44,822 nt of DNA from Sphingopyxis sp. (lineage in GTDB: Bacteria; Pseudomonadota; Alphaproteobacteria; Sphingomonadales; Sphingomonadaceae), in assembly GCA_016463225.1 (NCBI GenBank), contig JAEMRT010000027.1:1001-45822 (forward strand). The letters run 5' to 3'. A model generated the notes under the pieces. It saw only the letters and a list, made by a program, of their open reading frames with translations. It had not been told where the DNA came from and searched no databases. Positions 1-7,571 of this stretch are shown here, piece by piece (the first letter of the stretch is position 1; the number at the start of each line of letters is the position of its first letter). The position numbers were made by a program, and so were the translations under genes.

Positions 1-328
1 CCTCGACCTCGAACCCGATCGCCTGCAATATACGCAGGAACAGGCCGTTCTGCTCGAAACAATAGCCGCCGCGCCGCTGGCCGATCAGCTTCGCCTCGAC
101 CGCTTCGGCGCCGATATCGATTCCCGCCCCGGTCAACGCGTCGATCGCCTCGAACGGGATCGCCGCGATATGCGCCGCCTGCAACGCCGCGAGGACGTCG
201 AGCGTCGGCGCCAGCGGGCCGGTGTAGCCGATCCGCGCCAGATAGCGCGTCAGCAGCGACGCCCGGCCGGGCGGCACGGCGTCGCTATCGTCGGCATCGG
301 AAACAGGGGCAGCGGGATAGTGCAACAT
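1..328 (-). CDS. Arylamine N-acetyltransferase, N-terminal part (cut by window edge)
   Basis: This reading frame opens at the ATG at 328-326 and runs off the left edge without a stop, giving 109 residues. It contains the family signature RRGGYCFEQNGLF, in which Cys90 is the acetyl-accepting nucleophile of the Cys-His-Asp triad. The preceding stretch AAHIAAIPFEAID also fits the conserved N-terminal helical bundle. Family members move an acetyl group from acetyl-CoA to aromatic amines or hydrazines in the cytoplasm. A GGAG lies about 9 nt before the start. The triad His and Asp would lie outside the window, so completeness cannot be judged. The physiological substrate is unknown. The facing gene at 577 is divergent. 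Confidence 0.88.
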   Translation of the reverse strand, partial: MLHYPAAPVSDADDSDAVPPGRASLLTRYLARIGYTGPLAPTLDVLAALQAAHIAAIPFEAIDALTGAGIDIGAEAVEAKLIGQRRGGYCFEQNGLFLRILQAIGFEVE

Positions 329-576
329 CGGCAAAGACTCCGTTCGCGAATCAACTGCCGACCCTTATGAAAGCTCAAGCGTGGTTGAGATCAAGCGCTT
401 TGACCGGACCGCCGTCGCCCGCCCGCTGGTCGGTGTGCGCCCGCGCCTTGTCGAAGCCAGCGCGACAGGCGCACGCGCTGCGACCATGGTTGGCACAGTC
501 GGAGCACCAGCCGCGGCCCGTCCCCGCAGCCGGGCTCCGGCGCTTTGACCGTCGCCAGCCCTGCGGGAGCCCGCCC

Positions 577-1431
577 ATGCGTTTCGCCCTGTTCGCCCTC
601 GCCCTGCTCGCTGCGCCCGCCGCGGCACAAACTGATGCCCCGATCGTCGTCATCGGCCAGCGCGATATCGAACAACAGATCGAATCCTTTGTCGGTGCGC
701 TAACCCCGGCGTCGCCGCGCGGGCAGATCGCGCGATTTGAAACCACGGCCTGCCCGGGCGCCTTTGGCATGGCCGACGCGCAGCGTACCGCAGTGCAGGA
801 CCGCATCCGCGCGGTCGCCAAAGGCGTCGGGCTCGATGTCGCGGCGCCCGATTGCAAGCCCAATCTGGTCGTCATCGTCACCGCCGACAAAGCCGCGTTC
901 CTGAAAGCGCTGGGCAAGGATCATGGCTATATGTTCGGCGACCGGACCCCGACCCAGGTCCGCAAGATCCTCGCCGAACCCGGACCCTCTACCGCGTGGC
1001 AGATCCAGACGATGGTCAACGCCGACGGCCGGGTGATCGTGAACGAGGGCGATATGCCCGTCAATCGCACGACCCGCAATCCGTCGCGGATCACTGCCGC
1101 AGCCCGGCCCGCGTTCATGGCGGCGATCGTCGTCGTCGAAAGCAAGGCGCTCGACGGGCTGACGACCACGCAGCTCGCCGACTATGCCGCGATGCGCGCG
1201 CTCGCCCGCATCGAACCGGCGCGGATCGACACCGCGGCGCCCGCGACGATCCTGCGTATCCTCGACGCTTCGCCCGAGAGCGAAGTGCCGGTCACGCTGA
1301 CCCAATGGGATTTCAGCTTTCTGAAGGGGCTTTATTCCAGCCCCAACAATCTCTACGCCCCGTCGCAGCGCACCGAAATCGGGCGCGTGATCGAACAGGA
1401 ACTGGACGACGGCGACGCACCTCGCCGCTGA
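577..1431 (+). CDS. Exported protein of unknown function
   Basis: This is a 284-residue protein whose first 18 residues form a clear Sec signal (MRFALFALALLAAPAAAQ, cleavage after AAA). The start at 577 was chosen over in-frame upstream starts because it begins exactly at the signal peptide and has GGGAG about 10 nt before it. The mature part has two cysteines (59 and 93) that could form a disulfide, and no catalytic motif I can recognise. A C-terminal stretch with TQWDFSFLKGLYSS looks like a conserved block of a family-specific domain. I believe similar hypothetical proteins occur in sphingomonads, but I cannot name a family. The next gene starts 58 nt downstream on the same strand. Confidence 0.75.
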   Translation: MRFALFALALLAAPAAAQTDAPIVVIGQRDIEQQIESFVGALTPASPRGQIARFETTACPGAFGMADAQRTAVQDRIRAVAKGVGLDVAAPDCKPNLVVIVTADKAAFLKALGKDHGYMFGDRTPTQVRKILAEPGPSTAWQIQTMVNADGRVIVNEGDMPVNRTTRNPSRITAAARPAFMAAIVVVESKALDGLTTTQLADYAAMRALARIEPARIDTAAPATILRILDASPESEVPVTLTQWDFSFLKGLYSSPNNLYAPSQRTEIGRVIEQELDDGDAPRR

Positions 1432-1489
1432 CGGTTTCGCCGTTGACGATTTCCCGGAGGTCAACCGGGCAAAGGGGACGTGACCGACG

Positions 1490-2038
1490 ATGACGACGAG
1501 CCAGGCTTTGGATATCGGCGCCGCGAAACAGCGACTGGCGCTCGCGCTGCGACCGCGGATCGCGCTGATCGGCCTGACCAGCTGCGCGCTGCAATTTCGG
1601 GGCGATGCCGAAGATCGCATCGCGGTGACCGACCGCATGCCGCATAGCGACGCCGCCGGTCCGGGTGCCGAGGCATGGAGCGCGGCCACCGTCGCGCTCA
1701 TCACCGCGCTCGACGCCGATCCCGACCTGCGCGCGCTGCGCCAGCGGTTGTTCGACGTCGGGATCGCGTCGGCGTTTGAGGGCGATCATGACGATGCCGG
1801 TCTCTGGACCAGCCTCGTGCTCCGCTGCCCGCGCTCGGTCCTCTCGACGCTCGAAACACTCGCCGCCGACGACGCCGGGATCGCGCGCGCGGAACGTAAC
1901 GAAGTGTCGGCGCAATTCGCCATCTATATGCTGCGCAACCATCACCGCGACTGGCAGGCGAATCGCACCAAATTGCCCGACGTGGGCGAAAGCCCTTATA
2001 CGCCACCCGAGGAATGGAACCTGCTCGTCGGCACCTGA
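1490..2038 (+). CDS. Unknown 182-residue protein, partner of the DUF6445 gene
   Basis: The frame encodes a soluble, mostly helical-looking protein with no signal peptide or membrane segment. I do not recognise a family. A purine-rich AAAGGGGA precedes the ATG by about 12 nt. The stop at 2036-2038 is only 10 nt before the start of the DUF6445 gene, so the two are almost certainly co-translated. The C-terminal quarter is rich in Trp, Pro and Tyr (HHRDWQANRTK, SPYTPPEEWNLL) and is the best place to look for conservation. A function linked to the dioxygenase-like partner is inference from spacing only. Confidence 0.7.
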   Translation: MTTSQALDIGAAKQRLALALRPRIALIGLTSCALQFRGDAEDRIAVTDRMPHSDAAGPGAEAWSAATVALITALDADPDLRALRQRLFDVGIASAFEGDHDDAGLWTSLVLRCPRSVLSTLETLAADDAGIARAERNEVSAQFAIYMLRNHHRDWQANRTKLPDVGESPYTPPEEWNLLVGT

Positions 2039-2048
2039 TGGACCACCG

Positions 2049-2663
2049 ATGACCCCCACCTTTGTCATGATCGACGATTTTGCCGCCGACCCGCACGAAC
2101 TGCGGCGCCAGGCGCTTGGGCTCGGTTATGAACCCAAAGACCAGAATGCCAACTACCCGGGTGTCGTGTCGACGCGCGCACTGCCCATCAAGGGGCTCGA
2201 CGACTATGTCTCACGCATCGTCGGCACCCCGGTGGTCGGCGCGCCGGGTACCCTCCACGGCCATTGCCGCCTGACGCTGAAGGGCGATCGCGGGCGCAGC
2301 GGCGTCCATATCGACCCCACTTTCTATTCGGGCATCCTCTACCTCAGCCTGCCCGAACATTGCCGCGGCGGCACCGATTTCTACCGCCACCGCCGCACCG
2401 GGCTCGACCGCGTCCCGACCACCCGCGAGGGCATCGCCGCCGCCGGATATAGCGACATCAACCAGCTGGTCGAAGAGGTGGTGAACCGCGACACCGCCAG
2501 TCCGGCGCGCTGGGAAAAAAGCTTTACCGCGCCGATGCGCTGCAACCGGCTGATCCTGTTCAGCCCGTGGATGTTCCACAACAGCGCGGCGGGTTTCGGG
2601 ACGACGCCCGCCGACGGGCGGCTCGTCTATCTGATGTTTTTCGCCGCCGCGCCGCCGGCCTGA
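2049..2663 (+). CDS. DUF6445 family protein, 2-oxoglutarate/Fe(II) dioxygenase-like
   Basis: This 204-residue protein starts at the ATG at 2049, 10 nt after the preceding stop. It shows a jelly-roll dioxygenase pattern: H87-I-D89 in GVHIDPTFYSGILYLS, a distal H177 in WMFHNSAAGFG, and R191 about 14 residues later. This order fits a 2-His-1-carboxylate iron site with a 2-oxoglutarate-binding Arg. The segment after the HxD (YLSLPEHCRGGTDFYRHRRTG) is typical of the DUF6445 family as I know it. In other sphingomonad-type genomes such proteins often occur near TonB receptors or tryptophan halogenases. The substrate is unknown. Enzymatic activity is inferred from the motif. Confidence 0.8.
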   Translation: MTPTFVMIDDFAADPHELRRQALGLGYEPKDQNANYPGVVSTRALPIKGLDDYVSRIVGTPVVGAPGTLHGHCRLTLKGDRGRSGVHIDPTFYSGILYLSLPEHCRGGTDFYRHRRTGLDRVPTTREGIAAAGYSDINQLVEEVVNRDTASPARWEKSFTAPMRCNRLILFSPWMFHNSAAGFGTTPADGRLVYLMFFAAAPPA

Positions 2664-2740
2664 GGCGCAAGCGAAGCGCGCGATTCGACTCTTCGAGTGA
2701 AGAAGAACATAATAGGAACATCGTCCGATTCGGAGGAAAG

Positions 2741-3328
2741 ATGATGTCACCGATGTTTCGATATTTTCTGGGTTTCCAGATCAACGCTGACCGCGGCGGC
2801 TGGCTCGCGCGGCAATTGCCGCCGGTGCCGGGCGATCTGTTCGCCGGGCTGAAGCCCCATCTCTATCACCTGACGCTCTGCACGATCGCCGAAACGGCGG
2901 TGGCGAACCCCTTTGTGCGCCAGCATGTCGCCAAGGCGTTCGCAGCAGGGCTGCCCGCGGCCAGCCCGATCCGCTTTGGCCGCATCGTCAGCAAGGCGAT
3001 GGGCGCCGAGCTGGTCACGGTCGGCAGCACTGCCGAGATCCGTCAGCTGTACGCGGCGATCACCCTGCTGCTCGCACCCTGTGGCATCGACCCGATGCAC
3101 CGCACTTCGGGCCTGCGCCCGCATGTCACGCTGGGCTATGGCGCGTGCGATTTCGACGCCGTGCCGATCGCCTGGACCTGGATTCCCGGCGAACTCGTGC
3201 TGATCGAAAGCCATATCGGCCATCGCCGCCACCGCGTTCTGCAAAGCTGGACGCTGGAACCGCCAGCACAGGCCGCTTTCGCCTTCATGGACGACGCGCT
3301 GCCACCGGCGCTCCGCCGCGCCGCCTAG
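2741..3328 (+). CDS. 2H phosphoesterase (2'-5' RNA ligase / LigT-like)
   Basis: The 195-residue product carries the two HxTx motifs that define the 2H phosphoesterase superfamily: H43-L-T-L in LYHLTLCTI and H128-V-T-L in RPHVTLGYG, separated by about 85 residues as expected. Family members hydrolyse 2',3'-cyclic phosphates or 2'-5' linkages in RNA or nucleotides. The start at 2741 follows a strong GGAGG by 4 nt. An ATG directly after it (2744) has more usual spacing and may be the real start. The 3' end shares the tetranucleotide CTAG with the convergent OsmC gene, so both stop codons overlap. The exact substrate cannot be told from sequence. Confidence 0.85.
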   Translation: MMSPMFRYFLGFQINADRGGWLARQLPPVPGDLFAGLKPHLYHLTLCTIAETAVANPFVRQHVAKAFAAGLPAASPIRFGRIVSKAMGAELVTVGSTAEIRQLYAAITLLLAPCGIDPMHRTSGLRPHVTLGYGACDFDAVPIAWTWIPGELVLIESHIGHRRHRVLQSWTLEPPAQAAFAFMDDALPPALRRAA

Positions 3329-3753
3329 GTTTCGAGGCTATGTTCGAGGGTGATTTCGCAATCGAGCAGCTTCGACACCGGGCAGTTCATTTCGGCTTCC
3401 TTGGCGATCTTCGCAAACTCAGCGGCGTCGATCCCCGGCACTTTGGCGACCAGCGTCAGCGCCGACTTGCTGATTTCAAAACCGCCCTCGACCTGGTCGA
3501 GAGTCACCGCCGCGCTGGTTTCGAGCGTGTCGCCCGCATAGCCGGCGCGCGCCAGCCCGAACGACAGCGCCATCGTGAAGCAGGCCGCATGCGCCGCGGC
3601 GATCAGCTCCTCGGGGTTCGTCCCCGGCATTCCCTCGAACCGCGTCCCGAATCCATAGGGCTGCTTGTCGAGCACCCCCGATTTGGTCGTGATCGACCCC
3701 TTGCCCTCCTTGCCGAACCCTTCGTAGCGGGCGGATGCGCGATTGACGGTCAT
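3325..3753 (-). CDS. OsmC/Ohr family peroxide reductase
   Basis: This 142-residue protein has the two redox cysteines of the OsmC superfamily: C58 in AAHAACFTMALS and C124 in EMNCPVSKLL. It also has the GTNPEELIAAAHAACF block typical of the OsmC branch rather than Ohr. These enzymes reduce organic hydroperoxides, with electrons usually supplied by lipoyl proteins. The start at 3753 was chosen because it begins the conserved N-terminus MTVNRASARYEG; the frame is open further upstream but that part looks non-coding. Its last bases overlap the convergent 2H phosphoesterase gene by 4 nt. Confidence 0.93.
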   Translation of the reverse strand: MTVNRASARYEGFGKEGKGSITTKSGVLDKQPYGFGTRFEGMPGTNPEELIAAAHAACFTMALSFGLARAGYAGDTLETSAAVTLDQVEGGFEISKSALTLVAKVPGIDAAEFAKIAKEAEMNCPVSKLLDCEITLEHSLET

Positions 3754-3800
3754 GCTTGTGTCTCCCTGGCTTGAAACGAATGAAACGGACGGCCGGTGCG

Positions 3801-4133
3801 TCAGCGCGCCACCCCCGCCTTGTCGAGCTCGCCGCGGAGCCGCCCGGTCAGCCACAGCCCCCACATTCTGAAATCGGCGGCGAGGCTCCACAGCGGATAG
3901 GTAAAGGTTGCCGGCCGATTCTTCTCGACCCCGAAATGCGCGACCCACGCAAAGAAATAGCCCGCCAGCGGCAGCGCGATCAACCAGCCCCACCGCCCGC
4001 TGACCACCGCAGCCACCGCGATCAGCACGACCAGGCTGGTCCCGACATAATGCAGCGCCCGCGTCGGCGCCTGGCTATGCTCGCGCAGGTAAAAGGGCCA
4101 GAATTCGGCGAAGCTGGTGTAGAGTCGCGGCAT
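3801..4133 (-). CDS. DUF962 / Mpo1-like membrane protein
   Basis: The 110-residue product shows the DUF962 pattern: FYLREHSQAPTRALHYVGTS with H19 and H28, then a hydrophobic hairpin at about 33-65, then HFGVEKNRPATFTYP with H66. In yeast Mpo1 the conserved histidines hold Fe(II) for alpha-oxidation of 2-hydroxy fatty acids. Bacterial members are poorly studied, so the activity here is inference. The start at 4133 fits the family N-terminus; a longer start at 4178 is possible. It lies 47 nt upstream of osmC on the same strand, so the two may be co-transcribed. Confidence 0.82.
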   Translation of the reverse strand: MPRLYTSFAEFWPFYLREHSQAPTRALHYVGTSLVVLIAVAAVVSGRWGWLIALPLAGYFFAWVAHFGVEKNRPATFTYPLWSLAADFRMWGLWLTGRLRGELDKAGVAR

Positions 4134-4264
4134 CGGCAAAAGAATGCGGCGCGCAAGCTGGGCGGTCAAGACACGCAATGCCGGTCAGCGCCACCAGCGA
4201 TTTCGGCTTCGGTCAGCAGCGCATCATGATAGACTGGCGCGCTTGGTAACAAGGGGATGGATCC

Positions 4265-4486
4265 ATGAAGAAATCGACGCGCGCGCTGGTCGGGATGGTC
4301 GGGCTCGACCTTGTCGTGATCATCGGAGCCTGGTGGATGGTCGAACAGACACGCAGCGGGGCGTGGAACGCGCCCGATCCGGCGGCATCGATCAGCATGA
4401 TTACCACGACCGCGGGCATGATCGTCGGCGTCGTCACCGCGGTGCTGCTGCTCGCTTTCGTCATGCACCGCCGCGCCGGCAACTGA
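4265..4486 (+). CDS. Small two-helix membrane protein of unknown function
   Basis: This 73-residue protein has two predicted transmembrane helices, roughly residues 7-26 (LVGMVGLDLVVIIGAWWMV) and 44-66 (SMITTTAGMIVGVVTAVLLLAF). It ends with a short basic tail, MHRRAGN. AAGGGGAT precedes the ATG at normal spacing, which supports translation. No family is recognised. It is flanked by minus-strand genes on both sides, so it should have its own promoter. Confidence 0.65.
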   Translation: MKKSTRALVGMVGLDLVVIIGAWWMVEQTRSGAWNAPDPAASISMITTTAGMIVGVVTAVLLLAFVMHRRAGN

Positions 4487-4506
4487 CGAAAGATACACAA
4501 AACAAA

Positions 4507-4541
4507 AACCCTCCCGCCGGCGTCGCTTCGGCGAGAGGGTT
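4507..4541 (-). terminator. Rho-independent terminator of the 61-residue peptide gene
   Basis: AACCCTC (4507-4513) pairs with GAGGGTT (4535-4541) around an inner CGCCG/CGGCG stem. On the minus strand the hairpin is followed directly by TTTTTGTTTTG, the expected U-tract. It lies about 50 nt past the stop of the minus-strand gene at 4592-4777. A second hairpin (GGTCTGGCG with CGCCGGACC, 4548-4570) sits just before it. Confidence 0.8.
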
Positions 4542-4591
4542 GGTGCCGGTCTGGCGTGGTGCGCCGGACCAGAGATAGATATGCCGCCGAT

Positions 4592-4777
4592 TTAGCGCGC
4601 CGCGGCTTCGCGGACCTTCTGCACCGCGGGCAGCAGCAGGCCGATCAGGATCTGCACCGGGTTGGTGGTGATCGTCATGCTGCCCTGCGCGGGCTGCGCC
4701 GACTGCGCCATCGCGGGGGATGCCGACAGCGCGTGGGTCAGCGCGAATGCTGGGGCGAGAAGCATCTTCTTGGTCAT
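4592..4777 (-). CDS. Small exported peptide (61 residues), unknown function
   Basis: The gene has a good ribosome site (GGAAGAG, 3 nt spacing to ATG at 4777) and a strong terminator, so it is probably real despite its size. Residues 1-24 form a signal peptide ending in AMA, leaving a mature peptide of about 37 residues. The C-terminal part is hydrophobic then charged: VQILIGLLLPAVQKVREAAAR. This closely resembles the N-terminal helix of DUF1559 prepilin-like proteins (LLLPAVQxAREAAR), although the pilin prepeptide site is absent and the segment lies at the wrong end. That resemblance could be chance. No neighbour suggests a role. Confidence 0.68.
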   Translation of the reverse strand: MTKKMLLAPAFALTHALSASPAMAQSAQPAQGSMTITTNPVQILIGLLLPAVQKVREAAAR

Positions 4778-4933
4778 CGTCTCTTCCTTTCGATTGCTGT
4801 GATCGGATTTTGAATTTCGCTCGGGATGCTCCCGATGAACTGGCTTATGGCGCGCGGTGCCGGGCGCCGCCGTGATCGCCGTCACTGGCTACGAAAAAAT
4901 CCACAAGACGTTGAAGTATAAAGAAAGAAAAGG

Positions 4934-5386
4934 CTAACCGCGCTTCAATCGCACCAGCGCGCTGTCGAGCGCCTGCAGGAATTGCGAGCGATCGGCCTTG
5001 GTGAACGGCGGCGGCCCGCCGATCTGGTCGCCCCCGGCGCGCAGATCGGCCATGATCGCGCGCGTCGCGATCGCCGGGCCGATCGACGCCATGGTGAACG
5101 GCTTGCCATTGGGGCCAAGCACGCTCGCCCCCGCCTTCAGCGCCCGGTCGGCGAGCAATATGTCGGCGGTGATCACGACGCTCTGCGCATTCGCTGCTTC
5201 GGCAATCCAGTCGTCGGCGGCGTCGAACCCGTCCGACACCACCACCCGCTCGATCAGCGGGTGCTCGGGAACGCGCAGGCGGCTGTTGCTCACCACCTTC
5301 ACCGCCACTTCGTGCCGCCACGCAACGCGGTAAATCTCGTCCTTCACCGGACAGGCGTCGGCATCGACAAGGATCTGGAGTGCCAT
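4934..5386 (-). CDS. YaiI/YqxD family protein (DUF188, UPF0178)
   Basis: This 150-residue protein matches the DUF188 family at full length. The N-terminal LVDADACPVKDEIYRVA holds the conserved acidic DADACP motif. VVSDGFDAADDWIAE and VVITADILLADRALK supply the other conserved aspartates. The set resembles a PIN-like nuclease active site, but no activity has been firmly shown for the family to my knowledge. It follows the DUF427 gene by 18 nt on the same strand and is probably co-transcribed with it. Confidence 0.93.
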   Translation of the reverse strand: MALQILVDADACPVKDEIYRVAWRHEVAVKVVSNSRLRVPEHPLIERVVVSDGFDAADDWIAEAANAQSVVITADILLADRALKAGASVLGPNGKPFTMASIGPAIATRAIMADLRAGGDQIGGPPPFTKADRSQFLQALDSALVRLKRG

Positions 5387-5404
5387 TGACGGAGCGAAAC
5401 GCGG

Positions 5405-5689
5405 TCAGCCGACCGCGACGCCTTTCCAGAAGGCAATGCGGTCCTTGATTTCGGCGGCCGCGTCCCTGGGGTCGGGGTAGTACCAGGCGGCGTCTTCGTT
5501 CACCTGACCATCGACGGTGACATGGTGGTAGCGCGCTGTGCCCTTCCACGGGCAAAAGCTCGTCGTCACACTATCCGACAGGAGCGCCGCGTTGGCCGCG
5601 GCGCGCGGGAAATAATGATTACCCTCGACGACGACCGTCGCGTCGCTGTCGGCCACCACCGCGCCGTTCCACCGTGCCTGAACCATCAT
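5405..5689 (-). CDS. DUF427 domain protein
   Basis: The 94-residue product covers one complete DUF427 domain. Conserved blocks seen are VVVEGNHYFPRAA, SFCPWKGTARYHHVTVDG and AAWYYPDPRDAAAEIKDRIAFWKGV. The family is small, beta-rich and widespread in bacteria; its function is not established. Two ATGs in a row (5689 and 5686) could serve as start. It lies between the 43-residue basic protein gene and the DUF188 gene, all minus strand and closely spaced. Confidence 0.93.
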   Translation of the reverse strand: MMVQARWNGAVVADSDATVVVEGNHYFPRAAANAALLSDSVTTSFCPWKGTARYHHVTVDGQVNEDAAWYYPDPRDAAAEIKDRIAFWKGVAVG

Positions 5690-5713
5690 TGCCTCCCGCC
5701 CGTCCCGCGCCGG

Positions 5714-5845
5714 TTACTTCTTCATATTGTCGAGGCCCGCGACCACCCCGACCTTGGTCGACGGATTGCTGGCATTCGGCTTTTTGGGCTTTTCGGCCTT
5801 GGGCTTGCGGACTTCGCGGCTCGTCTTTTTCTGGCCTTTGGCCAT
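5714..5845 (-). CDS. Small lysine-rich protein (43 residues)
   Basis: Translation from the ATG at 5845 gives MAKGQKKTSREVRKPKAEKP followed by KKPNASNPSTKVGVVAGLDNMKK. The first 24 residues are about half Lys/Arg and probably disordered; the end is neutral. I recall similar short proteins annotated as hypothetical in sphingomonads. The high positive charge would suit nucleic-acid or ribosome binding, but that is inference. The stop lies 24 nt upstream of the DUF427 gene. Confidence 0.7.
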   Translation of the reverse strand: MAKGQKKTSREVRKPKAEKPKKPNASNPSTKVGVVAGLDNMKK

Positions 5846-5923
5846 GGTCAATACCTTGAAAAGGGGCGGACGCCTGTGCCCGTCGCGACGCAGCCTACGC
5901 CTTTTGGCGCCGCAAGTCGCCCC

Positions 5924-6682
5924 TTATCCCGCCAGCCCGTCCCACATCAGCTTCGCGCCGAGCAACACCATCAGCAGGTAAATCAGGACATAGAAACGCG
6001 CGCCGTCGATCCGTTTCAGCCAGCGCACGGTCAGCAAGGTCGAGACGATCGCGAGCGGCATCAGCAGCGCCGCGGCGACCAGCACCTCGTGTGGAAAGGC
6101 CCCGAGCGCGATATAAGCGGGCACCTTGATCCAGTTGATCGCCGCGAACAGCACCGAACTGGTCCCGACAAACACCAGATGCGGCAGGCGCCGCGGGGTC
6201 ACCCACATCTGGAACGGCGGCCCGCCGGCATGCGCGATCTGGCTGGTAAAGCCGGTGGCGACCCCGAACAGGCTGCCGACCCAGCCGGGCGAAGTCGATG
6301 CCGCGACCACCCGCCCGCCGCGCTCGACCCACAGCCGGTAAAGCCCGAACGCCAGCGTGATCGCGCCGAGCGCCGCCATCAGCTTCGCCTCGTCGACCTG
6401 CTCGGCGAAAAAATAGCCCGCAGCGATGCCGACCGCGGCGCCGGGCAGCATCCAGCCGATGATCCAGCCGTCCCATGTCTTGCGGAACGACCACACGCTG
6501 ACGACATCCTGCACGATCAGGATCGGAAGCAGCAGCGCCGCAGCGAGCGTCGGCGGCAACACCAGCGCGACGATCGGCGTCGCGAGCGCGCCGACCCCCG
6601 ACAATCCGCCCTTGGCCAGCCCGAGCAGGATCACCGCGAGCGCGAGCACCGCGAGCGTCAGCGGGTCGCTCAGCAGGTTCAT
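5924..6682 (-). CDS. TauE/SafE family sulfite exporter-like permease
   Basis: This 252-residue integral membrane protein has about eight hydrophobic helices in the usual two-halves arrangement of the TauE/SafE (UPF0721) family. The N-terminal half shows GLAKGGLSGVGALATPI and the second half GWVGSLFGVATGFTSQIAHAGGPPFQMW; these are the paired glycine-rich loops of the family. Members are proposed to export sulfite or other sulfur-containing anions across the inner membrane. Its start codon overlaps the ung stop in ATGA, so it should be translated by coupling after ung. The transported substrate is not evident here. Confidence 0.9.
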   Translation of the reverse strand: MNLLSDPLTLAVLALAVILLGLAKGGLSGVGALATPIVALVLPPTLAAALLLPILIVQDVVSVWSFRKTWDGWIIGWMLPGAAVGIAAGYFFAEQVDEAKLMAALGAITLAFGLYRLWVERGGRVVAASTSPGWVGSLFGVATGFTSQIAHAGGPPFQMWVTPRRLPHLVFVGTSSVLFAAINWIKVPAYIALGAFPHEVLVAAALLMPLAIVSTLLTVRWLKRIDGARFYVLIYLLMVLLGAKLMWDGLAG

Positions 6683-7404
6683 GCGGCGGTGGCGCCTGAC
6701 GTTTGAGGCGGGGTCTCGGGCAACCGCCAGTCGATCGCCCCGCGCCCCTGCGCCGTCAGGAAATCATTGGCCTGGCTGAACGGCCGCGACCCGAAAAAGC
6801 CGTTGTGCGCCGACAGCGGCGACGGGTGCGGCGCGCGCAGGATCAGGTGCGGGCTGTCCGCCCCCAGCCCCCGCACATTCGCCGCCTTCTTCTGCGCATG
6901 GCTGCCCCACAGGATGAAGACCTTCGGCGCCGGATCGGCGGCGACCGCCGCAACGACGGCGTCGGTGAATTTCTCCCACCCCTTGCCCTGATGCGACGCC
7001 GCCTGCCCCGCCTCGACGGTCAGGCAATTGTTGAGCAGCAGCACGCCCTGCTCGGCCCAATGCCTGAGGTATCCGTGCGACGCACGCGCGATGCCCAAAT
7101 CGCTCTGCATTTCCTTGTAGATATTGACGAGGCTCGGCGGGGTGCGCACCCCCGGCTGCACCGAAAAGCACAGCCCATGCGCCTGCCCCGGCCCATGATA
7201 CGGATCCTGCCCCAGGATCACGACACGCACATCCTGTGGCGGCGTCGCATCGAGCGCGGCAAACCAGTCGCGCGGCCGCGGATAGATCGCCTTGCCCTTG
7301 TCGCGCTCGCTGGCAAGAAACGCCTTCAGCGCCGCCATATAGGGCTGCGCAAACTCACCGCCGATGCGGGCGAGCCAGTCGGGATGCAGTTTGACCTCGG
7401 CCAT
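6679..7404 (-). CDS. ung: Uracil-DNA glycosylase (family 1)
   Basis: The 241-residue enzyme removes uracil from DNA as the first step of base excision repair. Both signature sites are intact: GQDPYHGPGQAHGLCFS with catalytic D67, and HPSPLSAHNGF with H193. VLLLNNCLTVE and ILWGSHAQKK are further conserved blocks. The length is normal for bacterial Ung. It overlaps the downstream exporter gene by 4 nt (ATGA). Upstream lies the intergenic inverted repeat at 7449-7529. Confidence 0.97.
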   Translation of the reverse strand: MAEVKLHPDWLARIGGEFAQPYMAALKAFLASERDKGKAIYPRPRDWFAALDATPPQDVRVVILGQDPYHGPGQAHGLCFSVQPGVRTPPSLVNIYKEMQSDLGIARASHGYLRHWAEQGVLLLNNCLTVEAGQAASHQGKGWEKFTDAVVAAVAADPAPKVFILWGSHAQKKAANVRGLGADSPHLILRAPHPSPLSAHNGFFGSRPFSQANDFLTAQGRGAIDWRLPETPPQTSGATAA

Positions 7405-7448
7405 GTCCGCGCTTCACCAGAGCAGCGCGGGCTTGTCCAGCTCCCTGT

Positions 7449-7529
7449 TCCCCGGCGAAAGCCGGGGCCCAGAACGTCACCACGCTACCCTTGCTCTCCA
7501 GCTCACTGGGCCCCGGCTTTCGCCGGGGA
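7449..7529. repeat. REP-like inverted repeat between ung and the TonB receptor gene
   Basis: Two perfect 24-bp arms (7449-7472 and 7506-7529) face each other across 33 nt. Each arm contains the inner palindrome CCCCGGCGAAAGCCGGGG. The core CCGGCGAA(A/G)GCCGG is shared with the repeat at 17662-17739. It lies between the stop of a minus-strand gene at 7572 and the ung start, so it could also end transcription from the receptor gene. Confidence 0.85.
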
Positions 7530-7571
7530 GCACGAGAGCAGCTCACCACGACAAAGCAGACAAGCTGGCTT

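Noticed and set aside
395..551. 12-bp direct repeat GCGCTTTGACCG at 395-406 and 540-551
   Set aside because: Only two copies in a GC-rich intergenic stretch, with no further structure; it could be chance.
2715..2740. GGAAC resembling a stress sigma (EcfG) -35 box before the 2H phosphoesterase gene
   Set aside because: No matching CGTT at 16-17 nt; the position would overlap the ribosome site.
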